DNA of 64,000 nt, from the NCBI RefSeq assembly GCF_030269925.1, contig NC_085117.1, forward strand, positions 5,174,231 to 5,238,230, read 5' to 3'. Position 1 is the first letter of the stretch; the number at the start of each line of letters is the position of its first letter. Both the position numbers and the translations under genes were made by a program. The notes beneath the pieces are model-generated. The model had not been told where the DNA came from and did no database searches. It saw nothing but the letters and a program-made list of their open reading frames with translations. Origin of the DNA: Bombyx mori (taxonomy: Eukaryota > Arthropoda > Insecta > Lepidoptera > Bombycidae). Below, one piece after another: positions 1 to 11,460 of this stretch.

Positions 1-18
1 AACTCTACATTAAATAAG

Positions 19-3000
19 CTGTGTCGCCGTCTGTGCTTGACGCTTACAAAGGTCAATGTCTTACAGCACACAGCTATGACAATGAGGTCCTGTTAAAGCT
101 GGAGAGCCCTCGCTACCAGCACGTCCAGGGTCCGGACGGTCTCCACCTCGAAGATCTGTGGCTAAAAGTTAAAGACCAAAAGGAGTCTGACCAATACGAG
201 CCAGAGAGAGACAACGCATATCACTTATTCACCAGGCGAGTTAATAAGACTTGTACTATGACGTCAGTAAAGACTTATAAGAGACAAATTGTTCTTCTTG
301 GCATCTCCCTATACGGGGTCGGAGCAGCGGTATCTGGACTCACACTCTTCCCTCGCATTTCCTCTCAGACACAGGCCATCCAAGCTTTCTCAAGAACGCC
401 CCTTCCCTGGAAGACACAACACACATTTCTCTTCATCATCACCAGCTTAAAACTGTTGGAGCCTCTCTAATCGCACGCCACTGAGAACAATCCTCGGCTT
501 CTCTCATCCATCTTTCGCAATTTCTAGAAGAATTCTCACTATTTCATTCGTAGAAGTCATGTTTGTGATCTGAAATGAACTTCAATCTATGTTCATTATG
601 AATGCGAGCCACGAAGAGACTCCTCAGTGGAGTGGGGTGGAGTGACAGGTCTGTGCCTATCCGGCCCCAGAGACATAAACGATGCATTTTAACGCATCAA
701 CGCGACGCGAACCGTCGATAGATCGACACTCTATTAATGCGCTTCAATTCGGAGCGTCGGAATACCGACTATTGCGTGGTTCGATTATAGGTATTGGGTA
801 TCAACCTACGTGTCTTGGGGCGCGTAGCTAAACGAAAGGCAGCACAATTCCCGAGAGATGGCAGCACGATTGCGGTATTGTCGGAACTTGGCTAACTTCG
901 TGCTACGACAAAGCCTAGCCGATGGAGGCGCGTAGACGCCATCACACTCACCAACCAGCCTTCTTGAAGAGCGGTGCCACCGTCCTATGAGCTGTCATTC
1001 GTTTTCGTTTGCTAACGTCAAGAGAAGATTTCTATATTGTTCTAAGTCAACAAACATGATTGGTTTACTCAATATTTCTCTTAGCTCGAACACCCTATTC
1101 GCCCCTACAATGTCTGACGACAGTGTTAATAATTGTGGCTTCTCCGACATATAATTATATCACTCCCCATTTTTCATATATAACAGTAGATTTATGATCT
1201 TTATAAACTAGACAACAATATCAGAAGCCATTCACAAAAATAAAAAGGAAAGTATTTCCAGTATTTAGTTTTCTAGATCGCGTTATACAATTAATTCCAA
1301 ATTCGTGTTAGTTCGAAAAATTCACGAGAAATCCGACGAGTTTTATTTGCACTTGTAGGAAGACAAGCCCATCTGATGGTAGTGTTTGCCTTCGCCTATG
1401 GACATCGACAATGCCAGCCGAGCCGCTGCCTACCTAAACAACCTCAATCAATTAGTATTGACGTCTCGTTCGCAGATCCAATCCTAAGACCAGCCAGCCT
1501 CTCGTGTTAGGAAGCGAAAATGTACTGAAGGCGTCTAATTACGACGAGAAAAAACGTACTATTATATTAGTACATGGATGGAGGAATGTCGCGACCTCAA
1601 ACTTCAATGCTTTGCTAGTTCCGGGTAATTTTGCACTGATTATGTTAACACTCTACCTCTAGTGATGGGACAGATTAAACTCTCCAAGCACAGTAACGGA
1701 AGTCTGGCGAGTGTTTAGAGACGGTGGATGGAAAAGAGGGGAGAAATGGGTCCCTAATAGATATCATAAGGGGTTGGTGAGATAACCATCAGCCAGGCCG
1801 ATGTTAAGTGCTAACTGAGCCAATAGGCATCACAAAACCCGTCTTGCGATTTATCCAATATCCCAATTTTAAATCGGGTTTATTAATTGGCCTTTAAGCC
1901 GAAACGCATGACTGCTTCACTGCCGAAATAGGCAGAGCGACCAGTAAAACTATTGTGTTTTGAGCGAAACAAAATTCAAACCAATCCGTCCTCTTGAAGT
2001 CGCTTAAAATTACGTTAATATATTTCGTTAAAATAAATATATAGACGCTAATGGAACTGCCACGAAAAAGTTAACCGGTGATATGAAAATGATCTGTGGG
2101 AATATATTGCATTTAAAACTTAAAAAAAAGAAAAGTCAATGTCCTTTAATAAATGTTTATTAAATTTTAATTTTTAGCAAACTGTTATGTGTAAATGTTT
2201 TCAAGGTTAATAAATAAATTATTATTATTATTGTTATAATTATTATTATTATTAACTTTAGTTGCAAAAGTGTGAAAACAGATTGCGCTATTTTTTATTA
2301 TTTTCAGCTTTCCTCCAGGCCGAGGATTTGAATGTCATCATCGCAGACTGGAGCATCGGGGCAGCCGGCAACTACGTAGTGGCCCTGCTGAATGTTTTTA
2401 AATCGGGTGATTGATTCTATTCAACTGATTTTGATTTTAACCATCCTATTCGCTGGGAGATTTGCCTAGATTCCAATTACGCGCGAACCGGTAGGTGAGC
2501 TCACGTGGCTCGACCTGAGAGAATTTGCTAACACTGACCCTAGCAAGAGCAGTGCCTCGCAGAATCTACCACCGGATCAGAGTCACTGAAAAGATCCGGT
2601 GAAATCTCATTGGGTCATTTGTTGACAACAGAGCATTTTATTTTGTCTATGTTCGTAAATGGAAGCAGTATTTCGATTCTTATTATTTTTGTATTGCTCA
2701 CGGTTCATCTGTTTAAGTCATTATCGAAGTTCATAGCAAATTCAATGCCGCCACTCACCTTGAGACATGAGTTCTAAGTCTTAGTTTTTTATAATTAAAC
2801 GATTGACCCACTCTTCAAACCAGAACGCTTTGCTTCACGGCAGAAACAGGCAGGGCGGTGGTACCTACTCGTACGGGCTCACAAGATCCTCTAACACTAG
2901 GAAAATACTATTTCCTACCTTTATTTAGCTTTTCTCACGTAGCTTCATCCGCGTGGACTATGCTTTATATAGTCTGGTTCGAATCCTGAGCTCGGCAGTG

Positions 3001-6000
3001 AAATGGCCGGTCTTAAGTCATCGTGGCTTGACTGATAAGACGCCCGGTGTAATCACATCGAGCAACATGACTATGGATTCTGCCCAATACCAATCTTGCA
3101 TCGCCTTTGTTCGTTACAGCCAAAGCTGTGGCTGGTTTCATCGAATGGCTGAACCGGACCAGCGGCTCCAAGGTCTCTCAGTACCACCTCGTGGGGCACA
3201 GTCTCGGCGGACACCAGGTCGGCATCATCGGGAGGCATCTGGGTGGAAAAGTTCCATACATCACTTGTGAGTAACTCTTCAGTCTGATCTAGCATAGTGA
3301 TTCCCAAAGTTATCTGAGAGAGCAAGGATTAGGTTTTAATGAGATTGTAGATGAACCTAGCAGACGTAGCGTTGGCAGACCTCACAAAACATGAAGCAGC
3401 GACTTGTTGAAGGTCGCGAGTATCTGCTAGATGCAGGCATTGCAGGACCGGTCTTTGGAGCGAGGCTGGGGAATCCTATGTCCAGTAGATGGCTGTGGCC
3501 TGATAGATAGTAGTATAAGAAGCATCGCATGGTTACTGACAGCCATATTACAGTGCTTATACCTAACCTGACGCACGTTTGGACAAACCTGGACCAAAAG
3601 GCAATTTTCACCTGTTTTTTTATTATTAACTGGGAACAAATCGTGCACGGTCATCTGACCTTAATTCAAGATTCCCTGTGTTATGGGTACTAGAAACTAA
3701 CATACATACTTTATACGTTTAAAGATATACTTATATACAAAATAAACATCTAAACAAAGAGCAAACAAACCTCTTTATTAACGAATGCTTGCCCAACGTT
3801 GGGAATCGAACCCGCGACCCTCAGCGCAACAGTAAGGGCCGCTAACTACAGCACCACCGAGTCAGTACTGTATTCGGAAATTCTACCTGGGTTCGTCTGA
3901 AATAAATTGATGTGTATTTCAGCTCTGGACCCAGCATCACCAGGCTGGAATTTAAACCCTAACAGGTTTCAGTCTACCGACGGAATCTACACGGAGGTCA
4001 TACACACTAACGCTGGGCTCAGAGGATTTCTACCCCCCCTGGGCGACATGGACTTCTATCCAAACGGTGGAGTCGAGATGCCTGGTTGCCAAGACTTAAG
4101 CTGCAGCCATCATAGGTACTGTCGTCTTTTTGGGTTAGAAAACAGATTGCATGCTCTACCTGATGGTGAGTGGCAATCATCACTCCGAAAACTTGTTTAG
4201 TTTGTGGTTTCCTACCACCATAGTTGCCGCAATAACTCAATTCGACTGTATGTTTTTATCTATATACTAGCTGACCGGCAAACATTGTTTTGCCATATAT
4301 AAGATTTCTAGGGAATTTCTAGTGTAGAAAAAAAAACTAACTTATTGTAAGTGTGTAAGGATGTGGTAAATGAGTGAAAGAGGTATGTAGTGCTGTGAAC
4401 GATGAGGGAATATATAATAAAAATAACAAAACCTCATTCAACCACATAATACCATATTAAAAAAAAAAAATGTCCAAATTGAAAAAAATATGTTAGGGGT
4501 GGACAACCCTAATCACTTAGGGGTATGAAAAATAGATAGTAGCTGATTCTCAGTCTTACTGAATATGCATAAAAAATTTCATGAGACTCGGTCAAGCGGT
4601 TTCGGAGGAGTATAGGAACGAACATTGTGACACGAGAATTTTATATATTAGATTAATACGTGAAGCAAAAACTTTGTATCCCTTTTTACGAAAATTGCGC
4701 GGACGGAGTAGTATGAAATTTTCCACACTTATAGAGAATATAGAGAAGAAGTGCAATACTGCACACAGCTAAAAAGGTTTCATTTTATTTCGAGGTCCAT
4801 TTTATTTGCTATTAGCATCAACAGTTCGATGTTTTTAATTGAACTTCAATTAAGTTTACTCCATTCAAATATGTAGCTGAAGAAGTTTATTATTATGATA
4901 TTTGTTCCAACTTTTAAACTCTAAATGGCTCTCCTGTGATGTCGCGAAAATGTTGCTTAAACCAAATACCCTTTCACCCCTCGATATATGTCTTCCACAA
5001 TCATCCACAACGACAAAAAAATAATTTGTTTCAGTTGTTTGTTTGTGCGACGCAAACATAATTCGGGCGCTTTTGTCGTTAAGTATACCTAATCGTTCTT
5101 CGATTAACCCTTGTGACGACGACTGTCCACGAAGTGACCTTAATTGTTACAGATGCAGCTTCTACTTCGCCGAGTCGCTGAAGACGGGTGGATTCACCGC
5201 CCGGAGATGCCGCAACTTCGTCGAAGCCGTCAACCAGCAGTGCAACTTGCCGGAGACCGCGCAGATGGGAGGCTTACGGCCGAAAACCGGGTAAGAGCTG
5301 CAGTGAAATGAGGGAGCAGACGAAATTACGGTCTCGCTTTTCGAAGAGCGCATTTGAAGTCTTCACAGCCTGGAATCCCGCAGGCAGCTACCAATTGTTC
5401 TAATGAAAGACGTTCGTGACAAAATGTTCACGAAAGAATAGGGAATAAGATCGTCTAATTAAAATCAAAGCCTGACAAAATAATTTATTTTTTTATTGCT
5501 TAGTTTGGTGGACGAGCTCACAGCCCACCTAGTGTTAAGTAGTTACTGGAGCCCGTATACCGCCATCTTGACAATTTCCGGAGTAATGCGTTTCGGTTTG
5601 AAGGGCGGGGCAGCGGTTGTATCTATACTGAGACCTTAAAACTCATATCTCAAGTTGGGTGGCGGCATTTACGTTGTAAATGTCTATGGACTCCGGTAAC
5701 AACTTGACACCGCGTGGGTCGGGAGGTCGCCCACCCATCTGAGCAATAAAAAAAGATGCGCGTGCAACTTGGTGCACGAAAAAGAATTGAAACTTCTTTA
5801 GCGGTGCATAGTATTGTGGTTTTTTTTAATTTTTCATACTAAATCAAATTTCTTTTGTAACAGTGAATGCTATGCATAAGAGAAACGACCTAGTTCGCTT
5901 TCTCCCTCTCTCCACAGTTGTGCGATTCGCGAGACGCTCTATTTTCTCACTCTCGCTCTTCCTAAGTTGTATTTTTTCTCTCTAGCCGTAACGAATCTGT

Positions 6001-6494
6001 CACGAGTTACATTTTAAGCTCAACGCACCTTAAGAAGTTTCATTTAAAAAAACTTCAGAGGTGTCAAGGGACACCCGGATGGAACGAAGTTCCTTTCGAT
6101 TAATTAGTGAAGGAATTGTAATTTTTTTTTTAAGTTATAATAATAAATTACAAAAAAAAAAAATTATAAAATAATTAAAAAAACAATACTATGAACTAAA
6201 TTACTATTGTTGAAACGCTATCTCGAGAAACTGTACTCATTACGCGGACCAATCGGATACGAGCAATGTCACGCGATAAACGCCTACACGTTGATTGGTC
6301 AGAATGACGGATCTAAAAAGTGTCGTGACAACTTTTCGTAAGAATTTTTTCCGTCTAGCCCCCTTTCACAACGCGCGATAAGGAACTTCGTTCCAAAAAA
6401 TGTATACAGATAAATGTGTATTTGTTTTTTTTCCAGCAAAACTGGCATCTTCCATTTGCGCACAAACGCCGGATCGCCATTCTCGTTAGGATAA
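19..6494 (+). CDS. Neutral (pancreatic-type) triacylglycerol lipase, 5' incomplete, multi-exon
   Basis: Secreted alpha/beta-hydrolase lipase (Pfam Lipase family); would hydrolyse glycerolipid esters, probably outside the cell. Exons read: about 19-266 (3' limit uncertain), 1511-1624, 2308-2406, 3120-3266, 3923-4115, 5153-5290, 6437-6494 (stop TAA 6492-6494). From 1511 on, phases 1,1,1,1,2,2 all agree. Landmarks in order: GPDG, HLEDLW and NAYHLFTRR in the first exon; LVHGW (oxyanion side) at about 1567-1581; NVIIADWS; nucleophile elbow GHSLGGH with Ser codon 3200-3202; LDPASPGW with catalytic Asp 3928-3930; CSHHR with His 4108-4110; YFAESL; C-terminal GIFHLRTNAG followed by SPFSLG. Start codon and signal peptide lie left of the window. 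The 266-to-1511 join does not keep frame with the obvious sites, so a small exon is missing or the gene is damaged. Family sure, exact member not identified. Confidence 0.85.
815..1160 (-). mobile_element. Dispersed repeat, inverted copy of 59520-59840
   Basis: About 340 bp matches 59520-59840 in reverse orientation (for example atggcagcacgattgcgg, and cgtttgctaacgtcaagag). Lies in the unresolved lipase intron. No coding capacity; a nonautonomous element of unknown class. Confidence 0.75.
1345..1435 (-). mobile_element. Decayed 3' end of the agggcaataaa LINE family
   Basis: Reverse complement resembles the 3' tail at 21925-22030 (taggcagcggct, ccatcagatggg). Confidence 0.6.
1890..1945 (-). 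mobile_element. Bm1 SINE fragment
   Basis: aagccgaaacgcatgactgc and aataggcag match the Bm1 body in antisense. Confidence 0.6.
2452..2600 (-). mobile_element. LINE 3' UTR fragment
   Basis: gtaggtgagctcacgtggct, agcaagagcagtgcctcgca and accggatcag match the jockey-type 3' UTR also at 42540-42640. Lies in the lipase intron after 2406. Confidence 0.65.
2738..2908 (-). mobile_element. Bm1 SINE fragment
   Basis: Antisense Bm1 body including ttgagacatgagttctaag and ggcagggcggtggtacctac. Confidence 0.8.
3420..3500 (+). mobile_element. RTE-type LINE 3' tail fragment
   Basis: cctatgtccagtagatgg followed by ctgatag is the common lepidopteran RTE 3' end (cctatgtccagcagtgg...gctgatg). Confidence 0.5.
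3610..3870 (-). mobile_element. tRNA-derived SINE-like repeat, antisense
   Basis: The reverse complement of 3790-3870 reads like a tRNA gene body with a B box (ggttcgattccc). The left part (gggaacaaatcgtgcacggt, gattccctgtgttatgggta) recurs at 37845-37910 and, reversed, at 10860-10935. Not an intact tRNA gene. Confidence 0.6.
4267..4653 (+). mobile_element. CTAG-flanked RTE-type nonautonomous repeat
   Basis: Begins actagctgaccggcaaacat and ends cggtcaagcggtttcggagg ... ttatatattagat, the hallmark of a very common lepidopteran repeat group. Relatives: 7308-7650, 15500-15715, 17288-17345, 18730-19140, 20943-21058, 61965-62085, 62325-62540. Confidence 0.7.
4650..4765 (+). mobile_element. Fragment of the actagtggtc element
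   Basis: ttaatacgtgaagcaaaaac and agaatatagagaagaagtgc match the start of the copies at 8535 and 23318. Confidence 0.75.
4790..4990 (+). mobile_element. MITE with tcgaggggtgaaagg ends (3' part)
   Basis: Ends gttgcttaaaccaaatac then cctttcacccctcgatata, the right inverted terminus of the family seen at 19145, 24475 and 47960. Confidence 0.7.
5368..5757 (+). mobile_element. Bm1 SINE with an inverted Bm1 piece inside
   Basis: tRNA-like head (atcccgcaggcagctaccaa) and middle at 5368-5480, an antisense Bm1 end at 5490-5575, then sense body to the gcaataaaaaaa tail at 5576-5757. Lies in the last lipase intron. Confidence 0.8.
5755..6075 (+). mobile_element. Nonautonomous repeat shared with 21240-21560
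   Basis: Shares gtgcaacttggtgcac, gaaacttctttag, agcgagagtgagaaaat (reversed) and cgtaacgaatctgtc with 21240-21560 in opposite orientation. No coding capacity. Confidence 0.65.
6083..6397. mobile_element. Element with ggaacgaagttcctt inverted ends
   Basis: ggaacgaagttcctt at the left end and aaggaacttcgttcc at the right are perfect 15-bp inverted repeats, 315 bp apart. A related copy is at 17742-18095. It abuts the last lipase exon. Confidence 0.65.
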
Positions 6495-6537
6495 ATAGTG
6501 CAACTTTGAAACAGCGACGTACATATATGCATTTATG

Positions 6538-6543
6538 AATAAA
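6538..6543 (+). promoter_or_regulatory. AATAAA polyadenylation signal of the lipase gene
   Basis: AATAAA lies 44 nt after the lipase stop codon, followed by a T/G-rich stretch (tttgttcgtctattttttg). Position and context fit a normal 3' end. Confidence 0.65.
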
Positions 6544-6609
6544 TGAGCAGTTTGTTCGTCTATTTTTTGTTTCTTATTAATTCTTCTCTAGAAAACCCTC
6601 TTACAACGC

Positions 6610-6805
6610 GGTAGAAACGAAACGCATCGCTGCTTCACGATAGAAATAGGCAGGGCGGTGGTACCTACCCGTGCGGACTCACAAGAGGTCCTACTACCAG
6701 TAATTACGCAATTTATAATTTTGCGGGTTTGATTTTTATTACACGATGTTATTCCTTCACCGTGGAAGTTAATCGTGAACAGTTGTTCAGTACGTATTTC
6801 ATTAG
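6610..6805 (-). mobile_element. Bm1 SINE, 5' two-thirds
   Basis: Antisense from the gaaacgcatc segment through ggcggtggtacctacccgtg to acgatgttattccttcaccg and the attagttc region. Confidence 0.85.
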
Positions 6806-7080
6806 ATTTTTTTTTTTTTTGTCAGGAGGAAATCGCCGGACATCCGCCCTTCACTGGGGATGGAGGGCGGGGCTTGTCGGAGTCGAACCGACTAAAACCT
6901 CCTGTCTCTCAACAACCAACGTCCAAACATCGCATGAGACAAAACTCATGAAAAGGCAAAGGGGGGAAAGTGAAGCGTTTAGTGCGGAGCATATCTCTCC
7001 CATCACCCTCCCCCTCGGGACGCCGGACTGGTGGTCGTCGGCGCCACGACCACCAGCCCTCAGAAAAATTGGTCTAGAAG
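6806..7080. mobile_element. Unclassified repeat tail
   Basis: A T-tract, then gtcggagtcgaaccgactaa, ctcaacaaccaacgtccaaa and a C-rich block to 7060. It looks like a 3' end with A-tail on the - strand; class unknown. Confidence 0.4.
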
Positions 7081-7307
7081 GTACCTCGATTGTAAATACA
7101 AACGACAGTGAGAAATATAAAAATAATTAATAATGTTACGCCGGTAAGAGTAACGCCATCTGTCGTCAAATAGCAGAAAGGAGTATCAAAAAAACTAGTA
7201 AAATCGAGAACGCTCAATAAGTGCAACCCCATCTATTATCAAATAGCGGAAACACATATCGAAACCACTGGTCTTACCGGGAATGTTCTCGATAATTCTA
7301 GAGCTGT

Positions 7308-7650
7308 ATCGACTACTAGCTTTTGCCCGCGACTTCGTCCGCGTGGAATAGTTACTTTGGTATAACGCTAAATTTTACCCGCGACTTCATTTACAGTACT
7401 CAGGATTGGAACTTCATTACTGAACCGGTAGATGGCGTTAAAGAAGCTAGATTTTGAGATTTTTTGACAAACAATTTTTTAACTTTTCGTAAAAAAAATA
7501 TTATTTTTTTTTTAAATAGAAAGTATCCTATGTTACTTCTAATACCTCCAAGAATATGTGTACAAAGTTTCATGATGATCGGTTGACTAGTTTTCGCGCG
7601 AAAGCGTAACAAACAAACTTACATTCACATATTTTATATATTAGTAGGGA
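7308..7650 (+). mobile_element. CTAG-flanked RTE-type repeat
   Basis: ctagcttttgcccgcgactt ... gttgactagttttcgcgcga ... ttatatattagtaggga. Confidence 0.7.
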
Positions 7651-7907
7651 TAACAGCGTTTGCAGGGATGACACGAAGGCAGTTAGTAATCGGAACTACT
7701 CAAAGCAAAACAGCGAACGGATCACCTGAATCGAAGCGGTAGTATAAAGTGTTCTTTAATTAGTATTTAATAGAGTTTAAATTTGTACTTCGGTGAAAGT
7801 TTAATTTATCCAGAGCCCTAGCGCGTAACAATAATAATTGAATAAGGAAAAATAACAAAATCTAATTTTACACAATTTCACTTACGTAACATAATTACTT
7901 AAAGTAT

Positions 7908-8086
7908 TTTTTTTTTTTAATAGCTTAGATGGGTGGACGATCTCACAGCCAACCTGGTGTTAAGTGGTTACCCGAGCCCAAAGACACCTACAACGTAAAT
8001 GCGCCACCATTAAGTTCTAAAGTCTCATTATAGTTACAACGGCTGCCCCACCCTTCAAACCGAAACGCATTACTACTTCACGGCGC
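7908..8086 (-). mobile_element. Bm1 SINE, 3' part
   Basis: Antisense from the tail (agcttagatgggtgg) to gaaacgcattac. Confidence 0.85.
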
Positions 8087-8534
8087 CGCGGCGGGCCTTC
8101 CTTCGGGAGGGGGATCCTTCAACGGTAAAATCGACGAGCCGCAAAAAAAATTAATTAAATATAAAACTTGATTTACTACTTACTTTTAATATATCGGTTT
8201 TGATTGTGTGTTTAACACAATACAAACATATACGTAACGAAATTAACGATAATACTTAATATACTAGCAAAGTTTGGATGGGAAAAAACAATTGCCAAAA
8301 ATGTTTAAGCAATCCAAACAATATCTATTGAGGAATTTCGACGCGTTTTGCGTTCATCGAAGATTAACAATTGAAATACTTGAATTAATGTATCCTGAAC
8401 TGTGTTTATACAAATGTAATTTAAAATTGTTTAATTTGCTCAAAGAACTACCTACATGGCTTTTTTTTGATTTATTAATACTGTGACAATGTTTTCGGAG
8501 GTTTTCGTTCGGACGCAGAAGGTATTAAGTGAGA

Positions 8535-8945
8535 TTAATACGTGAAGCAAAAACTTTGTATCCCTTTTTACGAAAGTTGCGCGGACAGAGGAGTATGAAA
8601 TTTTCCACACTTATAGAGAATATAGAGAAGAAGTGCACAATTCTAATATTTTTTTAAAATAATGCATAAAAGATACATTAAATCAATAAAGAAAACATTA
8701 CACACACTACATACCACGTATTTGACGCACACGCGCACGCATACTATTTATTGTCAAACTTTTGTTCTTGACGTCTGTTGTCAAATTGAGAATAGATTAA
8801 ATATTGTTTGTCTTTATTAATATTTCTTTATAGTGTAGCCTTGGCGAAATTTGTGAATATAGAAGTATAAAATACAATCATAATAGTGTACAAACTTACA
8901 ATTCCAATTAATTATGGTCGAATTTCGACTATTGCGGGACCTCTA
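8535..8945 (+). mobile_element. actagtggtc-end nonautonomous element
   Basis: Runs from ttaatacgtgaagcaaaaac through cacacactacataccacg, aaattgagaatagatt and ggcgaaatttgtgaatatag to cgactattgcgggacc. About 410 bp, noncoding. Copies at 12808, 23318, 40077, 46620 and 63325. Confidence 0.8.
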
Positions 8946-9054
8946 GTTAAGTAAGATTCGTGACACACAATATTGCACTTACGTCCGTTTCGATAGAGCA
9001 TAATATCTATTTAAGCTTTTGTTCGGTCTTATTGGAGATTCTTATTCAGTTATT

Positions 9055-9165
9055 GTCGTCATGGCGTAATGGATAAGACGGCCGTTGCGTTCGTATCGAC
9101 CGACCCAAGTGTACCGAGGTTCGACTCCAGCAGGCGGGTACCAATTGTTCTAATGAAATACGTAC
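9055..9165 (+). mobile_element. Bm1 tRNA-like head
   Basis: A box (tggcgtaatgg) and B box (ggttcgactcc), followed by the Bm1-specific gcgggtaccaattgttctaa. Divergent; not a functional tRNA. Confidence 0.7.
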
Positions 9166-9471
9166 TTTTTTTGACGTGACAACGTCTTATAATTCCATGG
9201 AGCCGGCTGCACGCACGAAAAAACATGGCTCATGCGGCGTTACCTCGTTCTGAGGCGATGTGAGCGATGCATCCGCGTGGACAGCTGCTATACAATAATA
9301 CATTTACATATTTTCATCAAGTATGAAGTTCAGTGAAAAGTGAATGTGGTGTCAATTGTTTATAGCAACGATAATTGCGATAATTGAAAAATGAAACCAT
9401 TCCATCTGTATTTTCCTATGACGTTGTCACGTTCAACTATCGTTAGTAAACAGACTTTACAGACAACCGAT

Positions 9472-9570
9472 TTTTTTTTATTGCTTATGTGGTTGGACGA
9501 GCTCACAGCCCACCTGGTGTTAAGTGATTACTGGAGCCCATAGACATTTACAACGTAAATGCGCCACCCA
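9472..9570 (-). mobile_element. Bm1 SINE 3' end
   Basis: Antisense tail and last 90 bp (gagctcacagcccacctggt). Confidence 0.8.
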
Positions 9571-9745
9571 AACAGCCCACTGAGTTTCTCGCCGGATCTT
9601 CTCAGTGGGTCACGTTTCCGATCCGGTGGTAGATACCGCGAAGCACGGCTCTTGCTAGGGTTCGTGTTAGCAACAACGTCAGGTTTAAGCCCCGCGAGCT
9701 CACTTACTAGTTCTGTGAATCTAGAATAACCTCGAGGCTACTAGG
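9571..9745 (+). mobile_element. LINE 3' UTR fragment with hairpin
   Basis: Hairpin 9576-9609, then gatccggtggtagata and ctcttgctagggttcg; related to 35214-35400. Confidence 0.75.
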
Positions 9746-9860
9746 ATTGTTAGAGAAAAAAATTGCCTATACTATATATACGTTTCTAAATTACACATTA
9801 TACCTGTTGCTCTTAGATCTTTCTCCTCCCTGCGTCATATTCCTCGACACCGAGAGTCCT

Positions 9861-10033
9861 GTGTGCTTAGTGCGAGTTTCTTAACATTCTCGATAGCGTA
9901 AAAGTTAACCCAATTTTGTATGCAGTTGGAACAGCGCCCCTAGCGGCAAACGCACGCGAACGATCCCATTCCATACAAATATGAACTAACTTTTACGCTA
10001 TCGAAAACGTTAAAAAACTCGCACTAAGCACAC
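9861..10033. mobile_element. Palindromic MITE with gtgtgcttagtgcgag ends
   Basis: A 173-bp near-palindrome with arms of about 60 bp: gtgtgcttagtgcgagttt at the left, aaactcgcactaagcacac at the right. Related copies: 31995-32112, 41600-41741 and 52395-52503. Confidence 0.8.
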
Positions 10034-10554
10034 TGACCTCCCATATCACTTTGACTCGCACGATCTTTCCCTATCTCTTTCTGTCTCTGTCGATGAGGGT
10101 GCCGCTGTTAGATCAATAAATATTTAGTTTAAGAACGAAATTAAATCGCACAAATAGCTTTTTATTTGTTTCTTCTATACAGTTGGCTGTTTTTAGACAT
10201 GCAGCCGTGGTTTTGAGATAAAACAATTTCATAGACGGTGTTTGTAAAATATCTATTGGCATGTTCATCTCAATCTATCTAGATTGAGTAGATCTTGAGA
10301 CAGTCTTCTTCTGAGTCTTCTTGTAGTCAATGGTGAATCTTATTCCCACATTGAGAAAACATTGTGTGATGAGCAGAATTGTTTGCTCTTTGTTTGAGTG
10401 TTCATTATCTATATTATATATACGACGGAGGGGCTGATTCCATGGTATTTTTAAAATGATGACGTCGCTGATGCCATTCTCTTCATAATTATTATTGTTA
10501 TTGCCTTCCATATTGATAGTAATTTAAACTTACTTTTCTAAGCAAACTTACTTA

Positions 10555-10790
10555 AGCTTACTTTTCCTTTTATTGAATTTCAAGTGTACAACAACAATGA
10601 CAACAGCGGGCTCCGCACCGTTCGGCTGCTCGAGTCGGAATGTGTTGTGCGACAAAAGTAACTCGTATTTATATAAGATCAACGGGGGTGGTTTGTTCAT
10701 TAATTTTCCTGAATACCGTCTTAAGCAATTATTGACTTGCGTTGGACTTATAACAGTTAACCAACAATTTTAACATTGAGGAAACTCTAA
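10555..10790 (+). mobile_element. Repeat related to 38440-38530 and 42425-42490/42843-42960
   Basis: Shared tracts: atttcaagtgtacaac, cggctgctcgagtcggaat, ttgtgcgaca. The 66-residue open frame here is incidental. Confidence 0.55.
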
Positions 10791-11029
10791 TCTTAGTTAA
10801 CTAAATAACAAGGTTGCGCCGGTATATAGATTTAAAAGTCCTTAAGTATGTATGTGTCAGGCTCTGGTGCCCATAACACAGGGAACCCTAATTTGTGACC
10901 GGATAACTTAGCGGGATTTGTTCCCAGTTGTTTCCATTTATTTATGTAGTATTGGAAGTAACTTATAAGGACTCATCTGGTTCCAAGATTTAAGATATAC
11001 GAGCATTCTTAGCGCGGAACCACATTCCG

Positions 11030-11275
11030 AATTTACTGGTGGTAGGACCTCTTGTGAGTCCGCACGGGTAGGTACCACCACACTGTCTATATCCGTCGTG
11101 AAGCAGTAATGCGCTTCGGTTTGAAGGATGAGGCAGCCGTTGTAACTATACTGAGACCTTAGAACTAGTATCTCAAGGTGGGTGGCAGCATTTACGTTGT
11201 AGATGTCTATGGGCTACGGTAACCACATAACACCAGGTGGGCTGTGGAGCTCGTCCACCCATCTATGCAATAAAA
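11030..11275 (+). mobile_element. Bm1 SINE, 5'-truncated
   Basis: tggtggtaggacctcttgtg to the gcaataaaaat tail; ends about 190 bp upstream of the TATA box of the sericin-like gene. Confidence 0.88.
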
Positions 11276-11460
11276 ATACAAATCCTCAGGTTTTGCAACA
11301 ACAATAGAAGCGGCGTTTAAAAGTTAATTGTCCCTTCGATTTGCTATTTAAGTGCGTGTATTTTCGCTTTAAGAATCACATAGATATGTTATGTTATTTC
11401 ATATTACGGTTCGTATTATGGAGCACTTGCGCAAACACCGCTGACATATAACGTTATACA

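Larger units (their letters stand above)
267..1510 (+). other. Lipase intron region, contents
   Basis: Apart from the repeat at 815-1160 and a LINE 3' fragment at 1345-1435, no coding exon was recognised. A short lipase exon may be hidden here, because the flanking exons do not join in frame. Confidence 0.4.
6545..11460. other. Intergenic stretch between the lipase and the sericin-like gene, mostly repeats
   Basis: No coding exon seen. It holds Bm1 fragments (6610, 7908, 9055, 9472, 11030), an unclassified repeat tail (6806-7080), an RTE-type repeat (7308-7650), a copy of the CTAG-end element (8535-8945), a LINE 3' UTR fragment (9571-9745), a palindromic element (9861-10033) and a repeat at 10555-10790. 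Only roughly the last 180 bp before the TATA box look unique. Confidence 0.6.

Noticed and set aside
267..470. Continuation of the first lipase frame to 470
   Set aside because: Sequence after about 266 no longer resembles the lipase family and follows a good splice donor.
4116..4172. Donor at 4173 as the end of the fifth lipase exon
   Set aside because: Using the donor at 4116 instead gives CSHHRCSFYFAESL, the family spacing; the extra residues up to 4172 have no counterpart.
9055..9165. Functional tRNA gene
   Set aside because: Has A- and B-box-like stretches but no cloverleaf that I can fold; followed by Bm1-specific sequence.
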